Shown piece by piece: positions 24,201-38,000 of a stretch of DNA of 64,000 bases (position 1 is the stretch's first letter; each line of letters starts with the position of its first letter). The DNA comes from Temnothorax longispinosus (lineage: Eukaryota; Arthropoda; Insecta; Hymenoptera; Formicidae): contig NC_092358.1 of assembly GCF_030848805.1 (NCBI RefSeq), positions 1,302,001-1,366,000 on the forward strand. Reading direction: 5' to 3'. The position numbers and the translations under genes were made by a program. The notes under the pieces were generated by a model. The model saw nothing but the letters and a program-made list of their open reading frames with translations. It had not been told where the DNA came from and did not search any database.

Positions 24201-24439
24201 GCCTTACATAGTGGAAAGTCTAAACCGAGCTAAAAAAGAGAGCGCGATAGGCGGAAAGAAACCGACGCACTCCGATGAAGAGAAGAACGGAGTAACGAGG
24301 TAAGACGGCACGACGAAGAAGAAGTGTAATCCAATCGACGATAGTGGGATGGACGAGAAACGTCGAAAAGAGAAAGATAATCGAAGAAGAAGAGACGGGC
24401 GGATGATGAATAACGAAGAAATAGTTGGCGAAAAAGTGG
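21258..24439. other. upstream DNA of hh, no gene seen
   Basis: The stretch 21290-21550 is GC- and pyrimidine-rich. The stretch 21780-23230 includes AT-rich unique DNA, and 23200-24440 is mixed. I find no supported exon. This territory could hold hh regulatory elements, which is inference from position only. Confidence 0.4.
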
Positions 24440-24650
24440 CAAGAGAGAGAGAGAGGGAGAGAGAAGAGAGAAGAGTAGGAAAGAATGAGAGACTGATCGC
24501 GTCTAGCTGAGGAAGAAAAAAGCTGGAAGATTATCTTCTTTCTCTTCCTTTCTCTCATTCTCTTTATCTTTTTTCTCTCCTCCTTTCTCGCACTCTCTAA
24601 CTCTTTCTCTCTTTCTCTCTCCCTCTTTTTCTTTCTCCCTCCCGGCATGT
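24440..24650. promoter_or_regulatory. GAGAG/CTCTC cluster just upstream of hh
   Basis: A GA-repeat block (24440-24475) is followed after about 60 bp by a CT-rich block (24535-24646), giving many GAGAG/CTCTC words on both strands about 350-550 bp before the likely hh start. In Drosophila, GAGA-factor sites of this kind occur in promoters and Polycomb response elements, and hh is a classical Polycomb target. I did not find the PHO core GCCAT in 24221-24660, so a PRE assignment is speculative. Confidence 0.4.
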
Positions 24651-24677
24651 GCACCTGTCTTCGTTTACCTGGTGAAC

Positions 24678-24721
24678 GCCCCGCCCCGGCCAATAGAGGT
24701 ACAGCGGGCCTCGTGACGTCA
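24678..24721 (+). promoter_or_regulatory. GC box, CCAAT box and CRE cluster
   Basis: Within 44 bp lie CCCCGCCCCGG (from 24678), CCAAT (24690-24694) and a perfect TGACGTCA (24714-24721). The cluster is 280-420 bp upstream of the candidate hh initiators, where proximal promoter elements are expected. Each motif is short, so the support is the combination and position. Confidence 0.4.
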
Positions 24722-25000
24722 GTCACGCGTACCGGGAGGCCCTAGGTGGAGGGGCGAGATCATCCACCACCACCTTTGGAGGCCACGAAAGCCTCACGGG
24801 GACCAGCAGCTAGCAGCAGCCAGCGGCGGTGGTCTCGCCGGCCGTTTGCCGCGAGGTGGGGGCAGGAAGAGGGGTACTCTCCTGGACCTGGTCAAACCAA
24901 AGAAACAACGCAGGAGTACCCACCGAAACCCATCCTGCATTTCCCACCACCGGCTCGTCCGGAAAACGTGCGCTAGCTTCCGGACGTCGTTCGTCCGAGT

Positions 25001-25005
25001 TCAGT
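25001..25005 (+). promoter_or_regulatory. candidate hh initiator TCAGT
   Basis: TCAGTC at 25001 matches the arthropod initiator TCAGT. It would give a 5' leader of about 630 nt. No TATA box precedes it and no DPE is visible at +28. Confidence 0.25.
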
Positions 25006-25100
25006 CAAGTGAGTCGACTCGCACGTACCTCCTCTCCAACGAAAATCGCAGAAGGTTCCGCTCCGGAAAGGCGGGAGTGTTGGCGCGTGCCGACGAGAAT

Positions 25101-25140
25101 TTAAAAGGCCCGGTACTGATAGGGAGAACGTCGATCAGTC
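25101..25140 (+). promoter_or_regulatory. alternative hh core promoter (TTAAAAGG plus TCAGTC)
   Basis: A TATA-like TTAAAAGG at 25101-25108 is followed by TCAGTC at 25135-25140. The spacing to the initiator A (25137) is 34-36 bp, slightly longer than typical. It would give a leader of about 500 nt. Confidence 0.25.
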
Positions 25141-25414
25141 GAGGAAACAGTCGCTTTAGAATAAATTTCCGATCGAATCCGACGACGTCTACGATGTAGA
25201 GAGATTCGTCTTCGTAGACCCTCCGACTTGGTGCCACGACTTGATAATATTCCGAAGTGGTGATCGTATGTCGGCTCCTTTCGGTATTTACAAAAGAAAA
25301 AGAATAATCTTTAACGATCTTTCGAAAGGTTTGTAGCCTCGCGTTAATTCGCTGATCGGTCGCGCGCGGAGTTTATCAACGCAACTACGGGGATCACATC
25401 GGTGGTAAGAGTGC

Positions 25415-25597
25415 GTGCACGGGGGGTGTGTGATGCTCTGGTTATGGTTAACCGTGAGTGAGGTCAGTGGCAAGAGGCGAAGAAGAAGAATCGGTAGCAG
25501 AACGTCAAGCGGATTGTCACCCTCGACATCGTTCCTGCCGCCGCCGTCGTCGTCGTCGTCGTTCTGCCAGCCGTTCTGGAGACGACGAGAGCAGTGA
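25415..25597 (+). other. upstream ORF in the hh 5' leader
   Basis: An ATG at 25415 opens a 60-codon frame, out of frame with hh, that ends 38 nt before the hh ATG. If the transcript starts near 25001 or 25137, scanning ribosomes would meet this ORF and the in-frame ATG at 25458 first. The encoded peptide is Arg/Ser-rich and resembles nothing I know, so any role would be translational control. Confidence 0.35.
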
Positions 25598-25634
25598 CCG
25601 CGCAAGGTCGACCTCGAGGCAGAGGCACGCGATT

Positions 25635-26021
25635 ATGGTGCACCATCATCATCGTCGCCGCGGCCTCCAGGCAACCCACCACTGTGCCATTGGGAGTCGC
25701 GTAGGCACACGCGCCTCGCTCTTCCAGGTTCTCATGTTGATTCTTAGCTTCTGGCTGCCCGTACTCGATAACGGTGGCCTTGCCCTGGCATGCGGACCCG
25801 GCAGAGGCGCCGGCCGACGGCCGAATCTGAGAAAACTTACCCCTCTGGTGTTCAAACAGCATGTGCCAAATGTCAGCGAATTCTCCTTACCGGCAAGCGG
25901 GCTTCGCGAGGGAGAGGTGAGGAGAAATGACGCTAAGTTCCGAGACCTGGTACCCAATTACAACACGGACATCATTTTTAAGGACGAGGAAGGCACCGGC
26001 GCCGATCGTCTCATGACACAG
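25635..26021 (+). CDS. hh: hh exon 1 (signal sequence and first half of HhN)
   Basis: This exon encodes residues 1-129: a His/Arg-rich start, the hydrophobic segment, CGPGRG, the heparin-binding-like basic stretch, and the conserved NYNTDIIFKDEEGTGADRLM. It ends at ACACAG|GTGAAC in phase 0. The exon boundary after RLM-x is the same as in other animal hedgehog genes. E118, E119 and D124 align with calcium ligands of vertebrate Shh. Confidence 0.95.
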
Positions 26022-29000
26022 GTGAACGCGCGCGCTTTTCTTTTCAGAGATCAATAAAAGTGCGAATAAATGAAGAATAAAGCATCAATTTCTGATAAAA
26101 ATAAAATATATAAAAAATTTCTACCGTTTCGTTTCCGTAAATCGTATGCAAATTATTCTTTTTAACTGTATAAAAAATTATATTATAATTTAGAATGATT
26201 TTTTATTTTATATTTTATCGATGTACTAAGGTAATTGAGATTTTGACTTGAGATAAGTCGTGATGAAATTAGAATAAAATCACATAATGATTTATTAAAA
26301 TAAATGTATTGTCTTCATTTACTTGCACTTTTAAGTACTTATTCCAAGACTTATTCTCTAATATGCGACAGATATCTTTAGGAAATATTTATTTAAAAAT
26401 TCCAATATTTATAAGTATCATAACTGCAAATGGAACCGAACTACCATCACGAAGATTTGCGTTGATAATTCTAACTTATAACATTTATATAAGGGAGGGC
26501 CGTTAAATTTTTCTTGAAAGAAAACACATTATTACCTTATTTCGTTAGGCGGCCAGTCAGGCTTTTGGGAAAGCGACTGTCTCGAGTAACCATCATGCTA
26601 TGACTACAACTGACTAAGGGAGTTTCTTGCCAAGAAACGTGACGTTATACAAACAATAACGCTAAAGCACTTCCTTAGATCAATTATACGAAACGATAAC
26701 TCTCACAGTCACACGGTCATTAAACCTATCACATATTCTTATAACAAAAACGTACTTCAGACTGCGCTTTTTTTAAACGATGCAATTCGATTCTGAGGCT
26801 TCGTTATTTGTTAGGGAACATTTTTAAATTGTAACGGTAATGTCGCCGATGATAAAACTAACAGCTCTGCTTCAAGTTGTGATAAAGACGGTCGTCCTTG
26901 AAGCAGTCGACGCACCGGTGAATCATAGTACGAAATGACACCGTATTTGCGGGGGATATCACACGTCCAATCGATCGGTCGATCATGGTCGCGTTTGGTC
27001 TCATATTAATTAAAGCGACAATCGGACGTGACACTATCGAGATCGTCGGGTTTCTCGCTTCCTCGTCCTTTGCCTGGGTGCAAGATGGTGAAGCATGATA
27101 ATCAGAAATCCCAGGAAAAATGCAATCAGAGATTACTTTACATACATCGCTAATATCAGTGCTCGTACAAATTTTCCCAAGAGTTTGCATTATTTTTTTA
27201 AAAATGAGAAAGGAAATATCGATTATTTTTACATGTGATATTTAACACCTTAAAGGCGCACATATTCTCGGTAATCTCGTAGTCTGTATAACAGTAAATA
27301 CGTTTAAGTACCTCGATAATTTCCAATATATATCGATCGACTGTCTCTTCCATGAACGGCGCGCACAGTAACGTGTGTTATTACTTTAATGCGTGTCACC
27401 GTACTGTAGTCCGTATGACAAACTGGCTACTGCACGTCGTTAAAACGTCAGCAGGTGATTCACGCGAAATGCTAGCCGGCGTGATAAGCGGCTCGATCAT
27501 ATTCGATCATATTCGCTTCATACGGATAAGATCGATAGTTTATGTACGATACTGTTACATCGCACGATTCTTCCTCGCTGTCAATTTCGAAGTAATCATA
27601 TTTTCTCAGTGTCATCGGGGCTCGTTTCCCTAGGGAATTTATATAATAGAGACGAAGACAAAATAGTGGAACATCAGATTAATGACGATTAATTAGATGA
27701 TCTTTGTGAAACGATCTTTCTCATGTAAATTTAACACTTGAGACTTAAAAATCATCCGCGATGCTGTGGGAACCGAATGCGAGAATAGGACCGTCCGATC
27801 GCTTGCCCGTCATCACCTTTAAGAAGCGAAGAGACTATTCGAGGTTTATTTCTCTTCCATGGAGGCTCCATTAGTGCTTTATTCATGCATTTTTTATCGG
27901 TGTTTGCCTTCCACTTGGCGCCCCCGCGAAGCGTGAAACGATTCTCCTAACTCCCGCTCCGTTGTATTCCAATTTGTAAGTCGACATCGCCGCGTCACAC
28001 AAAAGGCAGCCTCGGCGCCGCGGACAGTGGTGCTTAAGCGGACAAAACCTGAATTCTTAAAAGCTTATCCAGAAAATGTCCAAATACCGATATAATCTTA
28101 ATATATAGACCGATATAATCTTAAATTGTTAGCTAATGAGGAGAATCACGATGAGAACGTGGCAGATAACAGACTCTCTAGAAAGCAATTGTCAAATGCA
28201 ACAAAATATCTTTCGTGCGTCGAAAGACATTTTGTGTTCGAGTGTATTAATAATCTTTTAAAGTATTTTTGATAATATTCTTACCATGCATAATTATGCC
28301 TAACATCACATTCCTGTATTTTACATGTAATATTTGCAATTTAATGTGTCCGATTTGTATAAAGCAACGAAGCAAGGAAAGCTGATAAACAAGAAGAACG
28401 TAAAACATTTCGAATTCGAGTGATTTTCGGGCATTATAAACACAATTTATCCGTTAATTCTCGCATTCCGCGTTGTGTTGTGCAACATACGAATAAAAGA
28501 AAATGATGAGAGATATACATATACACGTAGATATGGATCCAAAAGTTTAGCACTAATACTAATTATTTTAACACAACGTTTCTCATATCAGTATATCGGA
28601 TGTGACTAAAAATAATTGAACGGGGCTGGATTCCGACCAAGCAGAGAACGCGTACAACTTGCTTTTCATGGCGCCGTATGTCAAAAGAAGATTGATCTAC
28701 AAATACATATCTTTTGTCATTATGCCAAAAGGAAAGAGCTCATTATGTTTGTTCATTTTCGTCGTGAATGTTCGTTCGTGCTCTTTACAAGCTTGGTCCT
28801 GGGGTCCATTTTCAGGCACCACTGCGCGCCGCGCAGCGCCGGACCGGTTGTTGCTCTGTGTAAACTAACAGCCGAGGTGGAAATACGAAGAGTAGACTTT
28901 CCTGGGCTCGTATTTACCCGAATTTCGCAAAGAAGGACCGCCTTTTACCGGCACGCCGCTGAAAGAACACAAGGACCGACATCGAATCTATCAACGTCGC

Positions 29001-32000
29001 GGTATTTTCACTCGTTCAAACATTACCGCAAGATATAACTGCTGCCACTGCCGTTATTTTCTTTTTCTGTCAGGTGGTACATGCTGTGCTTTTGAAGCAC
29101 ACTATACAGGTGACAATAGTCTCGGAGCGCTGATCTTTGTCCGAAGAGACGATCCTTTGTGCCAATATTTCTTAAAAAGCTGAAAATTGCTTTTTGAAAA
29201 GTTAATGGGAATTGACCGAAAATCCGGTCCTTAGATACTCAAAAGTTCAAAAGTCACAAATAAAAACTGTTGGATATAAGAAGTTGGTCCAATAGAATGA
29301 TATATTCTCCTATAAAGGTTCATAAATATTGGTAGCACTTTCTGTTTGACGTAATTTTTTTTAACTTGATTGCAAAAGAGCGATAATTTTTTTACGAAGA
29401 AGATTGATGAACTTTACGTTCATCTAATGCTGGTTCAATGATTATATTTATCCAACATCTCATCTGACAATGTTAATCCGATACGTTTTCGGACTTGTCC
29501 GGGCATCGATGTCTCTAAAACCGAGCCGCGATCCGTCGGCAGCTCACGTGCCCGTTAACGTCACATTTCATATATATGCATCTCGAAATGTGGAAATACG
29601 CTTTTCCGCAATGAGAATGTAAAAGGGTGAAAGTCTGACAATGTTAGGAGAGACAATGGATTTTCTTTTTGCTTGTTCGTAAATAATGACTCATATGTTA
29701 AAACGCTTCAAGCATGAATGAAGTAAGATATTTGCTTTCGAAAAGCATAGCAGTTATTTGCTACGATGATTAATGGCTACGTATAATCAGAGATTTTCTT
29801 ACCACCTCGGCTAAATTAATTTTTGTCATTTATATAAGCAGCAAGACGTGAGATTTCTGAATAATTTACCATAAATTTATAATGATATTTTCAGCTGCAA
29901 CAAGTGCTCTGATTAGAACCTTTGCTCTTACCTTTTTTGAAAATGTTATATACATAATTGCGATAATTACACTCGATCAATTAACGGAAAAGACAATAAT
30001 AAATTTATGTTTTATGTCTATAATTACTAGATATGGTTGTGATATCTTGAGCTTCGTTTGCGAAAGTTATAACCGACGTTATAACAAGCAGAAAGTCCGT
30101 ATATCCTTGGATAAGGTAGACGAATCAATACTTGAAAAAAAATTTAATAAATTCAGTTCATATTCGGATAATCCGAAGTCAACGTCGTTTTTAAGAGTGG
30201 CGGATCGCAGAATTGAAAATTGCGCTAAGCGGCAATAAAAGGTGCGCGCAAGAAGCCGAGGGTAGTCAGACTCGAGCCGGGGAATAACAAATCGCCGGTA
30301 ACTCGTCCTCCGGTCCGTCCGTCGGTCCGTCCGCTTCGTCCTGCCGCTGCTCATCCTCGTGATCGCGCGCGGCGACTAGCAGCGGCCGGTCGCGCGGAAT
30401 AAATAGGGAGAAAAAGCGCGTACCGCGCGCCAGCTCTAAGTGATTGTGGGTAGTTTTATGGCGGCCATAACCGGTGTTTGGTTTAGCGCGTTAAAGCTCC
30501 CCCAATTACGGCAAATAAACCTAATAGCCGCGCTTCTCGTTCCTCCATCCCGCTGTCCTCGCTCCCCGCCTGACCGTCGTTCTATCCCACACGAGACTCC
30601 CTTCCCCCCCGATTCCGTCCGATCGACCTCCTTCTCCTTCCTGCCTCTTTCTCTCTTCGAACTCTTTCCTTCTGCAACGTTTTATAATGTTCATCATCTT
30701 TATTAGCGATTAGCGAAATGAGTTTATCAATTGTAAAACGACGGAATTGGAGACGAGTTAACTTTGATAAGCGATATCAGAAGCGATTGTTGTTCTCGTA
30801 AGTTGTCGTTTCATGGAAGTCGCGTAAGAAACTAACACGTGATAAGGTCGAATGCTAAATTGCGCGCGTTTGCGACCCCCGTATAATCTCCGATTCAGAA
30901 TAGTCGCGAATGACTATCACGATGAGATCGAGACGATTGCAGTAAGTGCCGTAGCGCATATAGAGTACGAGTCCCGAGCCGCTTGCAGTGACTTGCAGCC
31001 GGTGTCCAATGACGGTCGATGATCAACCGGGTAATCCGATAAGCGCACGTGGCGGCACGTGATACGCTCCGAATGCTCGCGAAGCTCGCAGGATCGGATT
31101 CACGAGCTGCGCGCGATCGCAACTTACCTCGATCATTCACCGTGTATGCCGATTCCGCTCCGCGAGAGATCTTATGCGCTCTGATCTTACAGCATTCATA
31201 GAAATTACGAACAATGCAGAACGATGTTGAAAATCTAGTACGCACGCACCTACAAATAATCGTTTTCTCTAACGATGAATTTCCTTTAACTCGCGGCATT
31301 TTTTAAGAACTTGGTTTTGGAAGAGGCAATGACTTTAGAAGCACCATAATGCATTCTCGGGCAGGTCTATTTGACAGACGCATCAACTATAAATGAAACT
31401 ACTACGGGATTTGTTCATATATCTTTTCCTTCCCTTTATTTGAAAATCAATCGCGTGTCACTGTAATCAATTGGTTAACGCGATAATCGGCGTTGTTGGA
31501 AAGCGATAAACAGACCCGCTTCGCTTTCCCGTACGACATTATCCTACGAACGTGTCGGTCGAGGAAAAAAAAGAGCGCTGATTACAGAGCTCTCGCGCGG
31601 AGATCAACCCACACACGCGCGCGAGTTCGAATAATAATTCACTTGCCAGCAACGAAAAAATGGCGCCCGGGAAAATTAAGCATTCATCATGCTGATACCG
31701 GTTAAATATCCCGCGGCCCCCGCAAAAATTTACGACGCGCGTTCACTACAAATGATCGCACGTCCTGAGAATTTATTTATTGGCCGAGCCAACGAATAGG
31801 CGTCTATTTGCTGGCGGACAATAGCAACGATTTACGCGCAGCTGGCTTCGTTGTCGCAATATGTTTCGAGTTATTGGCAACGCAACTTTTCAATACGTAC
31901 ATGTATATATTGTACAAATATGTAGCTCCTTAAAATGTATTTAAATTTTACTAAATGTCTTAAATAAGCAGCAATAACTGGAGCATCATGTCTCCGATCT

Positions 32001-35000
32001 TTCTCTTCCTCATTTCTTCTCTCTCTGTCTCTCTCTTTATTTCTTTTACAATTAGATTTCCGAGACGAAAAAGTCTGTGATCGATAAACATAAATATGCT
32101 CGAACTTTCGCAACCGCGATACGCAACCGTATAGTATATCCTCTGCGTGTCCGATGTTACTTATTGCCGGCTGTCCGTGGCGGGTTTTACTAATGTGAGC
32201 GCAGGATTAGCGCTGCCTTAACGTTCCTTTCGAGGGGGCTACCCGGCCTCTCGCGCGCCGTTATCTTCGCACAGGCATAACCTCGTAAATCCACGAGCAT
32301 TTGTTTCCCGCGCGTCCAGACGTCGAGGTTACCTCCGTTAACCCCGATGCGATCGTTCATGCCTTTACAGCGACAAATCGCTCTCCCTTCTCTCGATTTT
32401 CTTATGTTCCCCTCCTCGTCTTCTTGATCCAGTCAACGACGCGAAATGACCAAGACTTTTCAAAACGGATGATTACGTTTTCCAAAATCTTTATGATTAG
32501 CCGTTAATTCCTTTTGCGGGTCATTGCTACTCCTTTGTCCGTTTTTTTTTTAATGATATCTAGGATACGTGGTCTTACTTTTTTATTGAATAAAATTAAT
32601 ATAAAGGGCAATTGGCAAAGAATATCATTGAGAAAAGTATGAGTTATCCCAATGCCTCCTTGAAGCCGACGAATCCTAATTAAAGGCCCATTATAATATC
32701 GGAACAATTTTATATCGCGTATAGAACCAGTTATACGGACTCATCTGCCGAGGTGCGACCTTTCAAAGGAAATAGCTTTGGCTGTTGCAGCGTATTCCGG
32801 TGTTTCTATTCTACTCGGCTATCATCATCATTATTATCATCATCATCATTATTATCACCTTGCTGTTCTAATGGAACTCATCGAGATTAATCCGTCACGA
32901 CGCATACAGCGTTCAGGGCGGAACCCGTTAACAGAATGTGTCATCAGGCTTCGCCTACGCTTTAAAAGTTTAGAATATCCTTCCGCGCGCTACTTGCGAG
33001 AGAGAATATAGACATACTCGAACTAGATTGCGTTATACAATTTAATTCGGATGAATATCACTGGCATAGAATTAACGAAAAGATAAAATCTTAAGATAAT
33101 TAGAATTTTAACTACGACGTCGCCGATCGAATCTCTCTTGCGCTTTAGCAAGCTTTAATGATGATGAAAATGTCGATGAGAGTGATTTTAGTAGGATTTT
33201 TTTCAAACTTTCCTGTGAACGATACTTAAGAATCTGCAAACCGCAGACTGGGACCATGTACAAGCAGCAAAGGAACAGTAAGGAGCGAAAGCCGTGGCGT
33301 CTTTCTTTCTCGCGCGCGGCGTGTTCGATTATGTGTGGGATAATGCGGCAACAACAAGAAGGACAAGGAGAGGGAGGGAGAAAAAGAGATAGAGTAAGAG
33401 CGAAACGGCGGAGAGAGGACAGCCGAAGAAAGAGAGAAAGATAGAGCGGGTGAGAGAAAGAGTGAGATAGAAAGAGGGAAAAGGGTGAGGAGAGGAGAAA
33501 AGCAATGAGTAAGGAAGAGAGAGAAAGACGTAATCTGGTTGGTCCACCGAGTTTCAACGGGGAAAGGATGAAGGAAGGGCCGAGGGCCTTCCAAGCGGCC
33601 GCCATAATGCATCGTGAGAAGTGTGCATGGGGTCAAACGGGTCAAAAGAACGTCATGGCGTTGCTCGTCCTTATGGCGGACTTACTCCGCGCGCCGAGTG
33701 CCTCGCAATACCGTCATCGTCATGTGTGTGACGTCGCACCCCGACGGTACTGACCGCGAGGACGACTTCATCGCTCGATTACGTCGAAGCGCCAATCGTA
33801 AAAATGGCCGACGATCGCATTCGCATCAAGAGATACGATCGTATCTCACGCCGAGCAGGCAACGAGCCGTCTAGTTAAGAGTACCTTACATTATCGCATC
33901 TCAATAACGTCTGGACCGAAACTTTCAATAGGCTTAATCGATAGCTGGAGTTTTATTATACGCCGAACGTGTCTTTATTCTTACTTATCTAAGAATTATC
34001 ACATTCGTCAAGTCGATTGGTTACAATTGTCAGAGAAATTCGTTGCGCGAAGAAGAGAGTTTTACGAAATATGTATCAGCGCTGTAAAGTGATCTTGTCG
34101 ACCACTTCCTTCATTCGCTCATTCGAGTAAGGATCCGATGACCAGTTTGAGGTCGGCGATGACCGACGTGGGAAAGGATCGTCATCGCCTGGTCTTCCCC
34201 CGCGGGCCCCGATTCTCCTGCTTCTCCTTTTTTCCTCTCCTCCGCGTTTCTTCGTCGCGCACGTCAACTCCGTATAACTTATCAACTTATTGCCTTCTTT
34301 AACGTGCGCGACAAAAGGCTAAAATTACCGTTTCATAATACTGTACCTTGCGATAAAATAAAGAGACAGAGCACAAGTCATATTCTCGATTAACTCTGAG
34401 AATCATTAAAAATAGATAAGAAGAGAAGAATCTGAAAAAACGTGAAAGAAAGAAAAAAGTTTCTAATTAAAGATATATAAGATTGGAGGATGTGAACAAC
34501 TCAAAAGTATTGAACTAAAAAAATGTGGATTTATTGGCTGTAGGGTCAAATGATGGTAAATAATCTGAAGATACGTTTCGACTTTCATTCACAAATTTAG
34601 ATGAGTACAATCTTCGGAGGATTGCACACCGTTTTGTCTCGAGTCGCGCTACCAGTAGTCAAAGGAACTTAATCCGCGAGCCTTGTTAGCAGCACGAAAC
34701 ACGAGCGCGCATTTAATAAATAAATAAATAACCGTGTAATGTATGGGACGCAACCATTGTGCATTGTATAAGAAGATGCACAGCTCTTCCAACGGCCCTT
34801 ACTATCTCATATCTGTCGCCGTGTGTATTGATACAGGGATACCAATGCATCCAATGACTCTCTACAGGCACGTGCAGAAACGCATTTCTATGGCCCATAT
34901 TCAGAATGGCAGCTATTCTAAAGTTGTAAATTTCATCAAACAGAAGCTCAAAATATATATCAGTTAGTTAAATTTATCAAAATTACATAATGCTTTTCTA

Positions 35001-38000
35001 ATTTAATTCGATCTTGCGTATTTGCTGAGCAATCCTATGGAAACACTTGCTAACTCCATTTCATCTTGAGAGTATATTCGGTGTATTTAACTGAGTACGT
35101 CATATGTCACTTATTTACGTTTTATTCATAAAATCTTATTATTTTATTATTAAAATATTATTATTTTTAAAATTATTAGATATTTAAAAAATTTAATTGT
35201 TAATGATTGAAGAATTTGTGTAAGATGATTATATTTCAAATTTATTGCCTATCGTCCCTAGATAGTTCTATGACTGTTGCTCTTTACTTTGAACTCCTGA
35301 CACAATCGTTGTTGAATGCCGCGGATAAAAATCTGGATTGGGTCGTCCTAATAAGCGAAAAGAAAAAAAGACTTACCTCTGACTTCGCGTACAGTACGTT
35401 AACGCAATGAGACATGACGTTCGCATTTTTCTCGATGTTTCCACGAATCCGGCTTTAATATTCTTATTTTATTGGGCTCGCGACAGTCTGCCGCGGCTCA
35501 AGAAGATTTAATGACGCCTCTGCGGTTCGGTAATTAATCGCGGCCGACTGTGCGCGACTTATTTTCTTTGCGGGCGTTTTACTGCCGCCAGCTTTACGAC
35601 GATGTCGTACATTTATCGAAGGCCATAATCGCGGCTTCTGTGCTCCTCAGAACGAGCGTCGCGACTCACGTCGGTCTTCCGGTCGCGACGCATCGCGAGA
35701 CTCCATAATACGGTAAAAATATTTTATCTGGTTGCATGCACTAAATAAAGTACGTTAAAACGTTTAATTCTATATTAGACTTCGCTATATAACTTTACTA
35801 CTTGCTATGCAGCAGCAGGACACATTTGTTCCTTCAGGTCGAGCAAATTTCGCACTGTACAGTCTCGCTCGCCCTTTGGAGCGCCCTGTAGCGGTTTGAT
35901 CGCGACCACGGTTTATGGCTCGCGCGTGTTCGGCGTAGGTGGGCAAGTAGGAACAAGCGGCGAACAACGCGCTTATTCAAATACATTCAATTAATTTCCA
36001 TAGGACGACAACAATGGCTTCCACGGCGTGTAATCGTCCCTGCCGATATGGTCCCCGCCGGTGCATGCCTGCCTGCGTTCGCGTTTTGTGGGATCGCTCG
36101 CGACGACGAGATCCCTTAAATATATAACGGCATTAAATCTTCTACCGTCTTATTTATCTCGTGTTCGCAACTTGTTTCTCCTTTCCGAGTTAATAAGCGT
36201 GGAACGAGTCTCGTTGTGCAATTTCCTGCAAAATCTTGCATAATCGTGAATGGAAAATGAGCGATATGAATAACGTCGATCCCTTAAAGCTAGAATTGAG
36301 AATTGAGAACGTAAAGAATGGCTCGTTAATAAATTACAACGGTTACAGATAATACCATGATAAAAATAGTAAGATATTTCAAGTGTGCTGCACTTATTTC
36401 TGTCTGTTTTAAGGCCACAAAATGATACCAATTATCTTACAGTCGCGAATCGTATTGATATATGGAGGCGAAGATAGCATACATGGATATAATCCTCATT
36501 TCATGTATGCAACAAAGTTTCGCTCTTCTGACAGACCTGTTTCCCCTTGACGTTAACTGTCTAACTGGTTCTGATGCAATTGCCATGGTGAATAGGCAAC
36601 TTTGTTTGATCACCTTAATTAATATTTTCAACACAATGTAATCTATAAAGAATGTAAGTGTTCGCAGAACCATTATGCATCGAACTGCAACGCGTGTCGG
36701 CCTGAATTTGCAAGTCGCTCGCTTCTTTTCAATTGTTGATTCTTTGACGAACTTGGAATGAGTTTTACCTGCTGGAAACTCAAATAGTCGCCATCTTTTT
36801 CATAACTTCTGATATCTACATAATTTAAAGATGTAATTCGCCAACTCTTTCATTCTTTTATTCGTATGTCTCTTACTTTGCTTTGTGATATCTAAATTTG
36901 AAATAAAAGAGACAGAGGACACACTTATAAATTTTGTTACACCATTTTGAATTCATTTTTCCATCATGTAATATACTGTTACGCTCGAGTTGGAGTCAAC
37001 GTTCACAGTTAAGATGGCATATATACCGCATAATAATCGTTAATTTGTAATTACGTCTCTTTTTGCATCTCGGTATAATTAGCCGCACGTTCGAGAAATT
37101 GTCCGAGAGAGGAAAAAGAGCGACACGATAGAATGAAACGAAGAAGTACGTGGAGGAGAAGAAGGGAGAGAGAGAGAGAGAGAGATCAGTGTAGCAAGCT
37201 GTGAATGGCTGCGCCCTTGGTGGAACGGTCGGGGGCGGAGGGCTGTCAAGAGGGGCAGTTAATTAATGGGGCGGCAACCGACCACTTCCCTTACCTGTAC
37301 ATGTTTTCTCTTTCTACCATTTTTTTTCACGGTTTGCCTTTTCCCTTGGCGGCACGTCAAGATTTTCCACCATTTTCAATCTTTGTGATCTCTCTCGTTT
37401 CAGAGATTGGTTCCATGCCAATTCACCAAAATTAAGACACAATTAAAATTATATAATTATCATAGATTGCGAACCCCAAAAAAGCTCGATCACAATAAAG
37501 ATCTCTTGAGTTTTTAGTTTTTTTCATGATAACTATATATTTCTTATTTATTTATTTTTGAAATTCTGTGTATTTCAAGTAGAAAGAACTGTAGTTTAAG
37601 TCATTAATATAGAGTAACATTCAAGCGATCTACGCTGACTTTGACAGATTTAAATTGTATTAATTGTTGTACTTTTCTATTAGATCTGTGTTTTAAAATT
37701 AATTTCTATCTCTAGAGAATTAGATTACTGCAATTGACATGCTTGAAACCGACAACATGGAGCACACGTCTGATTTGCAAACGTCTCCTGCAGCTTTCTT
37801 CATCTTTTCCTTGTCCGTTTTCACCTCCCATCTTCTTCCCACGTCGATTTCGCTTACGGTAGACCGGTTCTCCGCTCCCGAAGCAATAATAAATTTCGCA
37901 AGAAGATCGAAGTGCCAATCACGATCGGAGATACGAATGGGAGTACGAAGCACGTGTCGAATCTGCCGTTTTTACCGGCGCCTTTATTTCATATACTTTA

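Larger units (their letters stand above)
30441..37090 (+). other. hh intron 1, second part
   Basis: A pyrimidine-rich stretch lies at 30590-30665, an ATC/ATT repeat at 32823-32858, a 170-bp purine-rich tract at 33355-33530 and an (AAAT)n run at 34714-34732. The rest alternates AT-rich and CpG-rich unique DNA. No gene is supported. Confidence 0.4.

Noticed and set aside
25458..25634. In-frame extension of Hh from the ATG at 25458
   Set aside because: Adds 59 Arg/Ser-rich residues before the signal segment. I kept the ATG at 25635 as the start but reported the alternative.
28616..30238. Small plus-strand frames (28616-29038 and 29882-30238) as possible nested genes in hh intron 1
   Set aside because: No domain, no codon-use signal that I can judge, and no promoter or poly(A) arrangement. 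They are within chance expectation.
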